Assembly (NCBI RefSeq): GCF_000004075.3
Contig: NC_026656.2
Span: 17,742,607-17,806,606, forward strand
Reading direction: 5' to 3'
Length of the DNA stretch: 64,000 nt
Source of the DNA: Cucumis sativus
Lineage: Eukaryota; Streptophyta; Magnoliopsida; Cucurbitales; Cucurbitaceae
The translations under genes and the position numbers were made by a program. Positions 12,948-28,245 of the stretch are shown here, in pieces. The notes under the pieces are model-generated. The model did not search any database. It was not told the origin of the DNA and saw only the letters and a program-made list of their open reading frames with translations. Each line of letters begins with the position of its first letter. Within the stretch, counting starts at the first letter, position 1.

Positions 12948-12998
12948 ATGCTTCTAGGGTTTCGAGTTCCGACAACATCTGCCATTACAATCACCTGA
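12948..12998 (+). promoter_or_regulatory. Upstream ORF of 16 codons in the J-protein leader
   Basis: ATG at 12948 is followed by 16 sense codons (MLLGFRVPTTSAITIT) and TGA at 12996-12998, ending 25 nt before the main ATG at 13024. It overlaps telo-box-like CCCTAAA and TAGGGTTT motifs. If the transcript starts upstream of it, the ORF would be expected to lower translation of the main frame. The transcription start is inferred, not seen. Confidence 0.5.
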
Positions 12999-13023
12999 AC
13001 GCAACTCTTAACGTCTGAAGGAG

Positions 13024-15318
13024 ATGACCGACGACAATGGAAAACCGGATAAGGGTAATCAATGGCAATCGCCAAGACCATCGCACCAAGAGAAAGAGGA
13101 GGACATGAAACTCTGGGGAATTCTTCTTTTCGGTCTGATCGGTGCATCTGCCACCACTCTCGCCGTGAGTTTTGATGCACTTTTCGTTGTTTAGCTTACT
13201 TATTGCTGATGCAATTTCTTTAAAAGGGAAATTTGAATAGTGATAGGCAATTTGAATTTCGATCTATAATGAAATGGTTTATTCAAATTTTATCGATTGG
13301 GTAGGCTAGCATCAGTATATGCTATTGAGTTGATCCTAACTGCTATCTGCTGACACAATAACCCTAATACACAATGAATGATAGGAAGTTACATGAGTCT
13401 ATAGTTGAGAATATTCCGCAATGGGCTGATTGCTTGAATTTCTTGGTGTTCTTGGATACTATTTCCATCAAGTATTTTCTCTCCTTTAAGTTAATGCTTA
13501 ATCGACCAACTGCTGGATTACACAATTTGACATTGGTTGTTTTGGGGCAGGTTGGTCAGCTGCGGAAAACTGTTGATTGGGTATATACTCAGGTATATGC
13601 GTGACTACATTTGATTACGATATTTCATATTTTCTTAACTCGTTTGTGAATGTGAAACAAGAATAAAAAGAAAAGGAAGGGGCGGATTTGGTGATATATT
13701 CTTGAAATATGGTGGCTGATAATATACTTTTGTTAAACAAAAGTTGAGCAGATCACAATCATCATGGGGTGGAGGAACTGGCCGTTCTTTCCGGTCATCA
13801 TTTCAGGAGGACGCATGGAAAAGGTATAATCGTAGGCTGCAAGAGGAGTATGAAGAAGAAATGGAGAGGGTGGTAAGAATTTTGTGGCTATTTATTCTTT
13901 TCCTTTTTGGTCCAGCAAGAACAGGGTTTTGCAATGTTATTATTTCATTTTCTGAAGTTGTATAAAGGCCTTGGATTTATATTGCGTTCTCTGTTTATTT
14001 GAATTTAAAATTTTACTAGAAGCTTTAGTGATGCATTTTTGGCCAGAGTCTCACTTGAGCCTTGATTTGTAAACTCAATTTTAATGATTGAGGTTTTGTG
14101 GTTGCCGTTCCTTGGACGAGTCTAGTCGCCTACCCCTCTAATCCCCATAGAGGCTTTTGCCAATTCAAGGATAGTTTTTGAATGAAACAAATTGTTTAAA
14201 ATTTTTGGTAACTATTATTCATTATTCATCGTATGATGGACTTTGAACCTTTTAGCTATCCTGAAACATCCCAATCCATTACCACCACGACACTCTTGGG
14301 GTTCAAAACTTCCAATTTCTCACCATGACTCGTCTTATCTTCTTTGGAACCTTTATTTCATTTCTTTCTCACTTTGGATTTGGATGTCTCGTCCTTTTGC
14401 TCTTAGTCTGATTGGATATCTCTGTGCATTGTTTAATTTAGGAGCGCATAAGACGGATGCAGAATGTATTCAACAGAGAGAGGAACAAATACAAGAGAGG
14501 CTATGAAAGCTGGAGAGAAAATGATCCTGGTTCGTATCATCAACATCAACAGCGAGATGATTGGTATTGGAAGGCCGAAACATTCTACAGAGAGCAAAGA
14601 CAAAGTAACACGAATAATTATAGAGAAACTCCAAGAAACGGACCAAGTTACTTGTTATCTCATCATTATACAGTTTTGGGTCTCAACAGGTGAATTTAGT
14701 GTGCGTTAACTTGCTTACAATTAAATTAAGGATATCTTTTCTTCTCCTTCCATTTTAGTTGAGTTTTAAAACTACAAATTGCATTTCATCTGGCACTGTT
14801 CCTCTTATCTTTGTTGAGAGGTTAGCTGGACTGGACTATAGAATAAATCTCATGGTCTATTGGATTTAATTTCAATTGTCTGTCTTAAAAAGTGACATCG
14901 TGTCTTAAATGTCTGCTGCAGGTGTCGAAAAACACCTTATACAGATGCTGAGATTAAGGTATATTCCTTAATTCATTCATATACATTCCTATATTACTAT
15001 TGTACTAGAGTTCAAGCTTTCGGTGTTAGTTTCTGTGAAGTGTTTTATTATCCAAGTCTTGGGTTGTGAATTGGATTATTCGTTCATGGTCACAGACAGC
15101 ATTCCAATCCAAGGCGAAGCAGTTTCATCCAGATCAGAACCAAGATAATAAAGGTAGAACCATAGAACGATGCTCCCACATCACTTATTTCATCTTTATT
15201 TTCTACTACTATAGCCCCTAACGATAACTATGTTGCAGAAGCTGCTGAGGCCAAGTTCAAAGAGGTTATGACATCTTACGAGGCCATAAAGTCAGAAAGA
15301 AAGAACAATAGACAATAG
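13024..15318 (+). CDS. Membrane-anchored DnaJ (J-domain) co-chaperone
   Basis: J-domain proteins stimulate the ATPase of Hsp70 partners through an HPD loop. Exons: 13024-13164, 13551-13592, 13744-13872, 14442-14689, 14922-14958, 15096-15153 and 15239-15318; 244 residues. The N-terminal part is hydrophilic, then a probable single membrane segment (LWGILLFGLIGASATTLA, about residues 30-47). The middle part (about 62-160) is charged and Arg/Glu/Tyr-rich. A C-terminal J-domain runs from HYTVLGLNR through KQFHPDQNQDNK to the final YEAIKSER, with the diagnostic HPD in helix II-III. A C-terminal J-domain behind a membrane segment matches small plant DnaJ-superfamily proteins of unknown client. The first exon and its start are supported by the in-frame junction into VGQLRKTVDWVYTQ. 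Its membrane location (ER, mitochondrion or plastid) cannot be decided. Exon 2 is only 42 nt and exon 5 only 37 nt. Confidence 0.9.
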
Positions 15319-16270
15319 ACCATAAGACTTGACTGCACCAATAGACACGGATGGATCGGAGCTCCGGGAACCATTTTAAAAGTATGAGATATTATTGGTA
15401 TTTTTGCAGAAAGCCCCCTCGTTAATCATGTATTTATTCAGAAAAATTGAGTTTCTTAAAGTAGAGCAAAATAAGAGTGGGTAATGTACTAATATATATA
15501 TAGATATATTTTTCCCTCTATAGGGGCGTGATATCACGCAGGCACGGCAAACTTTTTCTTTTTGTTTAACACACTACTCAAGGAGTTCTCAATACATATT
15601 AAATTCCATTCATGGTAGATGTTATAGTGCTTGAAGCTTTGTTGAAGGGTTTCTTTTGGAAATTTTAATTATATACAAAATGGCTCTAAATTTTAGGATG
15701 GTTTTAGTAATTCATTTCAAACTTCCAATTTTTATATTCTTTTTCCCTGAATTTATATACACATAATAAAATCTTTATTTTCTTATTGTTGTCGGACTTT
15801 AGGAAATTATTTATGTTATTTTGTTCAATATTTTAGCCATCTAATAACTGCCTCAACTAACATTATTATGTGTGATATATTATACGTATCTAAATTGATT
15901 GTTTAGAAAATGGAGAAAGAAATTAGAAAACGCACAATATCATGAATTTAAAATATTGGCAAACTAAACAAGGAGAAGTCTGTTTACTCTACTAAAGTGT
16001 TCTCAAAACAATTTGTCGATACATTAATGTTTGGGGGCTGTTGAAAGAAATGAATTAATATTTACACTCCTGACTCCATATCACAAGTACAAAGTTTTAT
16101 TAACCCACAATTTAAAACGAAAATCTACACACACACACACACACGTACACACACAAAAAAAAAAGGAAAAAAGACTTGTCTTTTCCATGTTATGCCTCTT
16201 CTTCCTCGGGAATTATGATATAAACAATGCCCAATTTGATCTTTCTTTTGTGTATGTCATCCCTCTGATG
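15319..16270. other. Convergent 3' intergenic region between J-protein and SQE genes
   Basis: It holds the 3' untranslated regions of two genes that point toward each other. The left part contains a TATATATA tract near 15493-15508 and the right part a CA microsatellite at about 16129-16145 followed by an A run. No additional gene is visible. Confidence 0.6.
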
Positions 16271-19434
<3,164 letters not shown>

Positions 19435-19550
19435 CGTTTCGTAGTAGGAGAGAATGGCAAATCACGTCAACCTCAGGGAAGATCCCCGAGGCGGCGACGA
19501 CGAAAAAAGAATTGGTTATGAGAAGTGAAAATTGAAAAAGAGAGTAATGG

Positions 19551-19558
19551 TTTTTATA
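19551..19558 (-). promoter_or_regulatory. Candidate TATA box of the squalene epoxidase gene
   Basis: On the minus strand the sequence reads TATAAAAA, 117-124 bp upstream of the ATG at 19434. It is followed by an A/G/T-rich leader with no intervening ATG that I could see in frame. It is a near-consensus plant TATA box at a normal distance. Confidence 0.65.
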
Positions 19559-21217
19559 GAAATTGTGAGGCGGAGAGTGAACCACATCCATACATTACAT
19601 TATACATTCATTCATTCACTCCCTCTCCTTCCTATCCTTCCATGAACAGTTCGCGTTGGATTTGTTTCAAAATTGTTACGCCTAATCATAACTTAATTAA
19701 ATTACATACCCGTTTCTATTTTGTTAGTGAGTGATTTATGCCATTTGAACATTTATTGAATGAGATTAAAACAAGCATAGTGTGTACTTATGCCTCTCTT
19801 TTATTATTGTTCTACAAATTTCAATCATTTGTCTTTTACTATATAATTTTCCTAACCAAGTGAATTCATTCATCAATTATTATTTCCAAAAGTTGGAATA
19901 ACATATATACGTGAATAATTTATGTGTTTGTGACAGTGATTAGGCTGCATGATTGGAAGAAAAAATAACGTTCACATCAAAATATGTAAGACTACATTTC
20001 TCCCATACTTCTTTTCAAGTTTACCTCCAACGCTTTACTTAAAATATATTGGATGGCAAATTACAAGGTGAGAATAAGAAGAATACGCGTAAAAATATCT
20101 ATCCAATAATTAATACAATTAGTTTATAATAAGAAAAGACAATTATCTCGAATGATACGCAACATTTTGGATGAAAGTAAACGTAAAGTCAGAATAGCAT
20201 ATTTACATAGAAGTGACACGTAGAATTTTTATTGTATATTGAACAAAAATATCATATAAAGACGTTGGTTTGAAATTATTCAAATATATATTTGTGGTCT
20301 TCCATCCACCCAACCCATTGGAAGCATAAGAAAATAAATAGATTATGACTCCGAAACGATGGGGGCCATGATCATGCATTGAATACCACAAGATTCTCTA
20401 TGCTAATATATTAGGCATCCTTTGAAAGAATGAAGTTCACAGATTAGGCATCCTTTCTGATTTCTCATTTATCCTCAAGCTTATAGAGCTGGCTAAGTAT
20501 ATAATATATTTCTTGACGTAGTTTTCTTGTACAATTGTTTGAGGTCATAATCAATTTCGATGTTTAATATATTGGATTTTATGTAGATTGAGTTGGACTC
20601 ATTTTTGCCTCTAGTGTGACTCGTACTAAACAAATGAACGTATTCGATAATTGGTTTATGTGTAAAAATTATTTAAAATTAGTTGAAAGTAAACAATTAA
20701 TTTAAATAAATGTATAGAAACTTAGTATTGAACCAAGTTTTTAGTTTTTTATATTAATATTGAATTAACAAACAATTAGTTATCAATCTTAGCTAAGATA
20801 TGTTTGGTTTCCATATTTATCATTATTCAAGAATAAGAATAACATGCTATTGTCTTACATACCGATAAGTCAAACATTATATTCATTTAATTCAAAGTGA
20901 TTGTAAAGGTAATATATTATACATTTAAATGTACGATGTTTGTACCCGAAAAAGACGTTATATACATACATACATACACATATATATATTTATCGAGAGT
21001 TATTGAAGGCAAGACTAAAGCACACGAAATAACCAAATGTTAGTTTGTTATTAACGATTAATTTAACAGAGAAAAAATAACTAAGAGTAAGTAATCTCTA
21101 AATGAGAGTTTGAATTATATACTTTGTACGTTTTTTAGAACTACATATTTTTTTATACTAATTTAGACATTGAAGTGTGTAGATTCATGATACTAGAATC
21201 GAGAGAAACGACCTAGA

Positions 21218-21323
21218 GATCAAGTCCATAAACGACTCTCGATAACGACTAATATGTGCAGAGATTCATCTATTCATTAACGACTAATACTATGATCAAG
21301 TCCATAAACGACTCTCGATAACC
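21218..21323. repeat. Pair of 29-bp direct repeats
   Basis: A 29-bp sequence beginning GATCAAGTCCATAAACGACT is present at 21218-21246 and exactly again at 21295-21323. A shorter ACGACTAATA motif also occurs twice between them, so the block looks like a small local duplication. Confidence 0.85.
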
Positions 21324-24300
21324 ATTTCATTTATAAACTAAAATAATATATATTTCAAATAAATTATTATAATATAAACTAAAACAGTCTACACTGTTCA
21401 TTTCCTAACATTTCAAAACATTTTTCACATATATATATAACTTCAAGTCCAGAAAGTTCTAAATAGCTTTCTTCTTTCTAAAAGAAGTGTGCATTAATGG
21501 CTAATTAATAAACATTGAAAGTTGTGGCTCAAGTAAGTTCGATATACGTCTGTGTCATGATTTCCTTTTTCCATTTCTTTTATATCATTTTGATTCGTAT
21601 ATTTAAATTACAAATACAAATTCATTATTCAAATAGTAAACTTTAAAGTATAAAAGTTGAAATAGTATTTATTTATATTAGTAATATCCATGATAAACTT
21701 AGAGAAATTATTTCAAGAGTTAAACAGAAAAATAAAAAGTTTTAAATTAAGTTTGACGTGTGCATGGGACTTCTTTCAATGATACGTAACTTTCTTCAAC
21801 TTTTCTTTTGTTAATTAACAGAGAAAAATAACATTGTGCCCAAATCTAATAAGAAGATACAGTTTGTTGTCTATTTAATATTTAGTATTAGCAAGGTTTC
21901 TTTATGCTGCTTAAATGTTATATTATTGTCTTTTTAAATTTCTATCAAAATCTATTATTCCATAGAAAATATTAACAAATTGAAATGAGATGAATCAACT
22001 AATTATGAAATCATTAACATATATGTTTGCAATTTAGAATAAATAACTATGTTGGATCATAAACTTAAAACGGTGGCTTAGTGAGTCATTTAATAAATTA
22101 AAGTAGTTTATTGATCTCTAACTATTTATTAGAATGACTCAAAAATGGTGTAATATATTGGTTGATGTTGTATTTAAATTAGTATCTAAAATGGGATTCT
22201 TAACTAAATTTTTTAGACACAAAATAAAATTCAAGAGCTACTTGATCAAATAATTTTTTTAGACACACATATTTAATTTAAGTTGAATAAAGACACGATA
22301 GTAGATTAAAATTCAAAAAATATTCACTTGTTTTGTTTTAAAATAAGGTGAACATAAACTAATTCTAGAAAATGACTTCATAAGAATATAAACAAAGTGA
22401 TTAGAGATCCTTAATTAAGTAATTGATATAATTCCATTATGAAGAAATAAAACTTTTCCTCGTGTATCACGTGCGTTCTGCTTCATCCCACGTGAAAAAT
22501 GTTAAGGCAGTTCCCATCACTACAACATCCTCTCTTCATTTTTTAATACCTCTCTTCATTATTTAACACCAAAGTTTTCGTAATCCACCATGTCTCATGC
22601 CAAGCTAGCTAGGAATTCAAACTTTTAACACTGTTGCTCCAATGTTGGGATTCTGTGTTACTACACAGAACCAACACCATACAAGAAGCTTCATTAAACC
22701 ACGCTGAAGGAGATAAAGAAACTGGAGAAGACAAGAATCTCGATGCACGAAATTCAAATACCTAGAACACATGCATGATGATGAATGAATGAGATCATTA
22801 TTTGAAATAATAGGATAAGAAAAGAGAATGGTTAGATAATATATAATTAAATTTATCTTTGCCTATTTACTTACCTTTTGAATCAAAGCATTATAGTCCT
22901 TTAAGTTCTTACAACATTATTTTATCTCCATTTAATATTCTACATATTTTCCAAGTTTACAACTCTCACGATAGATAATGAAAAGAAATTTTGTGTATAT
23001 ACATATAGATCAGAATTATGAAAGGTGTCAATTGTGGTAAGAAAGTGGAGTTTGAATTTTCTTGTCTTTTTTGGAGCCATCAAAATTGAATGATTATGAA
23101 CTCAAAATTTAAAGGATATATATTGCATATATTTAATTCTTTCAATTTCAAATTCACTGATTGGTGGGTTGGCAAGACTTTAATGATAATGATAATAAAT
23201 ATGCATTTCAATTTTTTTTCAAATTTCTTTCCTCTCTATTTACACTTAATAATTTTTTTAACCATCAACTTGTTGTGTATATATATATATTGAAAAATTA
23301 TTTTAAATAACAAAGTTCTAAATTTATTTATAAATATATCAAAATATCACTATGATATTTTTTATAAATATTTTAGCTTGTTTTTGTTATATTTATATAT
23401 TTTCCCCAAAACCCTACAAAATAGAATTAGAAACAATTAAGGTAGAAATTTCTTTTGGTAGATGACGTTCCCCCAAAGTGGAGGACTTTTCCCTTTCACA
23501 AATAAAACATAATTAAATGTTCATAAAAGTTGGAAATTAAAATTTTATTTCATAAATGATGAGTTGATTCAATATAATAACGATCAGTATATGTATAGTG
23601 TTGAACTTGAGAAACAAAGCAAAAGTAAAAAAGAAAAAGAAAAAGAAGATTATACCAGAAAAGGACAAAAGATTTACTTTCTTATCTTTGCTTGATAAGA
23701 AATTAACAACTAATCTAATGAGTCGGAAGTTGGAATTCTTCAATTCATGCATGGGTGGAACTAAAAAAATATTTTTGTGTGGAGAAATTATGCACCACGT
23801 CATAGGTATAGATAGCTCTTATAGTTGGAAGAAATTATTATATTGTTGTCATTAATATTAATATTGTTTTTAGATAATATATATTGTTTTTTTCTTTTAA
23901 AGAAATTGATATGTTCATCCGTAGTTAATGAATAACTTGTCTTCTTCCAGGATCTGCCATGTCTCGATGTGAGTTTTTGAGTCATTTTTAAGTTGAAATC
24001 TGATATTCATTTATTTAATTTGCATGTGCATGGGTCGATTTAAATTGGACCAATAGTAGAGAGAGGTGATAGACCCAAATGTACCATCACTACATTTCTT
24101 TTATTTATTTCTTTCATTTCAAGAAAGCAATAATATATCTTCCCTTCAATTAATTGCAAGTTTCAATCCAATGATCTATGGCTGAAAAATAAAGTAATTA
24201 AGTCCCTGTATAATTTCAAAACAAACCTTATAAATAGTTTTGAACTGTAGTAATTATTTAAGGTTTTAACAAAATCATATGCTAGGACTAAATTCTTACT

Positions 24301-25841
24301 TTAATTTTAATTATTTGAAATTTTTAGTTTCATTACATAATTTCTCTCCAATCTAAGAATATGATGGTTTACGTCTATTTATTGAATGCCATACCTCTTT
24401 TAGTTAATGCATGTATCTCTCAATTCATCATTTTTTTTCTTTTGACTATTTTTTCTTTTTGTATTGAATGTTAATTTGAAATATATGAGTTATGATACTA
24501 TAGGTGAATGTACTGTTGAGGCTCTTGAGCCTCTTATCTCTATAACGTTTGGATTATCTTTAAGCTTAAGCCTCATAACAAAAACTATAGATTTGTCACC
24601 GTTTGATACTTCGTGAAGAGGAACAAATTACAAGTAATTAGACATTTTCTCAATAACCCATGATAGAACACAATTTCCCAAAAGGTTTTTATCTGCAAAC
24701 TTACGAAGGGCCAAACGTAAACAAGTGGGCCTATTGGGTATATTTATGGGCCTATGAAGCAGCCCACCTAATGTTTCTAATTCTGTGAAACCGCCCGCGG
24801 TATGGTTTGTGAATAAATTAGTAAACAATTAGATTTAAAAGAGGGGTATTTTTTTAAATAGAAAAATATTTAAACTATTAATAAAGTATTAACAAATTCC
24901 ATTCTAACAACTATATTCATTTTTGTAGATTGTTTCATTTTTTTATATATGACCATTATTTTTAAAATAATTAAATATATGACAATATCTTAAGAAAATT
25001 ATAAATATAGCAATATTTATTGATTTATGTGATAATGTTACAAATATTAATATATCACTCATAAATTATAAAAGTCAATAAAATTATATCTCTTTTAGAA
25101 TTTGCTATTTTGCCTAAATGGAAAAAATAAAAAAAAATAGAATGATTCATGTCAAATTCCAAATATTCAATTAAATATTGAAAAAGAAGTAAAATTGGGA
25201 TTATAATCTTTCAAACTTTATGACCCCTTCGTATTGGGATAAAATATTAGAGAATTAAAAAAAGTTATTATAATATTTCTCTCTTCTTTTGAATGCATAA
25301 TTTCACTCTTCTCTTTTATGACAAAAGTCATTAGTTTTATGGTCGACTTTTTCTTTTTATTCCTATTATTTATTATATATGTATAGCAAATACAAAAAAA
25401 AATTAACATAGCAGTTGAATGGTATGAGTATATATATGAGTACATATCAATTAATAAGATCGACTACTCTATTTTAACTCAACAATTTGGCTACTTCAAT
25501 CTATTTTAGTTTATTAGATTGATGTGTTGTTTAAGATACAGAATTTGGCATGCGATATTTTCATTTGGTTGGATTAAATATATACATGCAATTAGTATAA
25601 AAACACACCACGACAATTTCAATTGACATTTAATTTCTTACAGTTCATAACTTCTAATATTCTAGTTGAGGGTTCTGACTAATTTTTTTTTCTTTCTATT
25701 TTGGTAGAAAACCGGATGAACATAGTAAGATATATAATAATGTGATCTAGAGATCATTGATGAAGAAAGTTGATTTGGTTGATCTCAAATCAGTATAGTG
25801 ACTGTTTTTGGTTTGTGTTTAGGGTGTCGGCAATAGAAAGA

Positions 25842-25843
<2 letters not shown>

Positions 25844-25873
<30 letters not shown>
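25844..25873. repeat. (TA)n microsatellite
   Basis: Thirty bases of perfect alternating A and T. TA repeats of this length are usually highly length-variable in cucurbit germplasm. Confidence 0.9.
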
Positions 25874-25876
<3 letters not shown>

Positions 25877-27137
25877 AGAGTTGAAAGAAAAAGGGCACTA
25901 AACATTTTATTTTAAGATGGATCTCATTAACACAGTACAACCTTTCAATTTTAGCTTTATGAATTAGTGAAATTACAATCAAGAGTTTCTCTCCATATCT
26001 CCATCCCATTGGCCCTTCTTTGTCTTTTGGTTTTAAAAACACTAACATTAGAGACAATGCCCGAGGGACCTACTCGTTCTTTTACATCTTTTCTTTTTTT
26101 CTTCTTCTTAAATAATATATATGTGTATTTTTTTTATTTTTTTTTCGAGTTATTCTAAAGAACACCTAATAAAGCATTGTCCACCATTGTAAAAGGGATT
26201 TTTGAAAGAGGAAAGAAAAAGAAGAAAAGGGAGAGCTGTCCTCCAATTTAAATTATATATCTCCAATATATATATATAACTAATATTATTCCCAAACCCT
26301 ATTCCCCACTAACCCACCAAATCATAGCTTTAAACCCATTCGATCTCTTAGCTACTCTTCCATCACATTTTCTCTATTACAACAAGGAACGAAGGAGATA
26401 CAATAACATCTTTACACAATTATTAACACTCTTTTGATGAGATTCCAATTCTTTGATAAACCCATATTCTAGGTTTGGGTTGTTTTTAATTTTAGTCCAT
26501 TCATTTCAAAACCTACATTGACCCATATTCTAGGGTTTGACTTGATCAATCTTAAATTTTCAAAAGTTTCTACATATTATTATAAATAATTTCTTACTTT
26601 TGATCCTCATTCTTGCATGAAAGAAGTATTCTTTTTTCTATTAATCGTGAGATGATATACTCATTTTTGTCTTTTCTTTTTTTCACATTTTTGTTGATAT
26701 AAGAGCCTTAGCTTTAAACAACCATAAACCCTTTTAAATTCTTGATTTACCACTTATAGTAGCAAACATGTTTGAACACATGCATTCCTTGATACAAGGG
26801 AAAGCAACTGTACAATCTCATTATCAATATACTTCTTCTGCTGCTACCTTTTCTTTTCCTTGTAAAAATTGAAGTTTTTTTTACCCAACATTTGCTTTAG
26901 AATATTTTGACTAGAAGAAATTGAGATTCATAAAACAACTACAGTAGAGAAGCACGTTTACTTTATGGACAAAAACGTTATATATAGAAACACATGTGAA
27001 TCCTTTATTTATAATATCATTTTTATCTCTCTATTTTACACTTATGTTATTCACTCGTGAATTTGCTTTGTAAGTTCCTAAACCCAACTAATAAAGTTCA
27101 CTATATACATATACATTGAATAATTAAATATTACTGC

Positions 27138-27162
27138 TAATAATAATAATAATAATAATAAT
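27138..27162. repeat. (TAA)n microsatellite
   Basis: About eight uninterrupted TAA units in non-coding DNA. Confidence 0.9.
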
Positions 27163-28224
27163 ACAGTAGTATGGGCTAAAAATAAGAATTAAAATCATTG
27201 AATTGTGTGACTGCCCATAAACATAAACAATATAATAGGCAGAATAATGAATGGATTAAAAGTAATTGGAAGAAAATGACAAAATAAAATAAAATAGAGT
27301 GATTAATTAGTTAAAATTGTCTTGTAGTGAGTGACCATAGGAACGTAGCCTAAGGTTCTTCCCGTCCGACTATCCACCGTCAACTTCGCCACGTGTCTTC
27401 ATCTCCATGCTTTTCCGTACGCATTTATCAAGCTTGTCCCAACATGTTGTCGTTTCTGGATCCAACCCCCACTTTTTTTCTGATTTAAACTTCTATAACT
27501 AAAACAATATTTCAACGAAACTATTATTTTATTTTAATTTCTTTTTATTTTTTTAATATAAATATAGAGTTTAAATTTAAAATATAAAAATGAAGAACGA
27601 TTGGATTCGGGGTTTGACGGTTGTTGACCGGAGAGAATTTGTCGGTGGATGAATTGGGTGACGTCGTTCATCTCGTTCTCACCATCCCAATCCCACTCGC
27701 ATCAATGGCCAGTGTTTTTCTGCTTACATTGCATCATCGATTCATCACACCTACATGGCCACACCAACCCGGTTCGGTTCCGGGTTCCTTTATATACGCA
27801 ACAATTATTATTTCATTAATATCTTTTTTCTTTCCCTGCTTAATTCTTTTTGTATTTTCTTTTTAGCATTAAAACTTCCATCCTCACACTTACATGTATA
27901 TATGTAAAATTTGTAATAATTATAAATTCCATGGTATAGTGTTTACAACTTAAACAGTGGTGTAATTATGCAAATGCTAAACAAAAATAGTTGATAACAA
28001 ATCTTCAAAAATTAAAATTTAAATGAATGTACTCATAAAACTTTAGAGGTCTAAATTAATCTATAGTTTTAACTTTGATTCAATAGTCATTTGGACCACT
28101 AAAAAATAAGTTTTGAAAAGTCAATAACCAAACTTACCTATTCTTCCAAACTAAAAAGTTAATTCTTCTTCTTTCATTTTTTTTTATATGACAGAAAACA
28201 ATATGATCTATATCTATATTAAAC

Positions 28225-28245
28225 TTTTTTTTTTTTTTTTTTTTT
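28225..28245. repeat. Poly-T run, about 21 bases
   Basis: A homopolymer in non-coding DNA; the read length should be treated as approximate. Confidence 0.9.

Noticed and set aside
24525..24545. GAGGCTCTTGAGCCTC hairpin
   Set aside because: A 7-bp stem with a 2-base loop is too small for a functional RNA; likely chance.
27621..27866. 81-codon plus-strand frame with slightly GC-rich start
   Set aside because: No family match, ends in a low-complexity Phe/Ile/Ser run, and no splice partner or promoter could be assigned.
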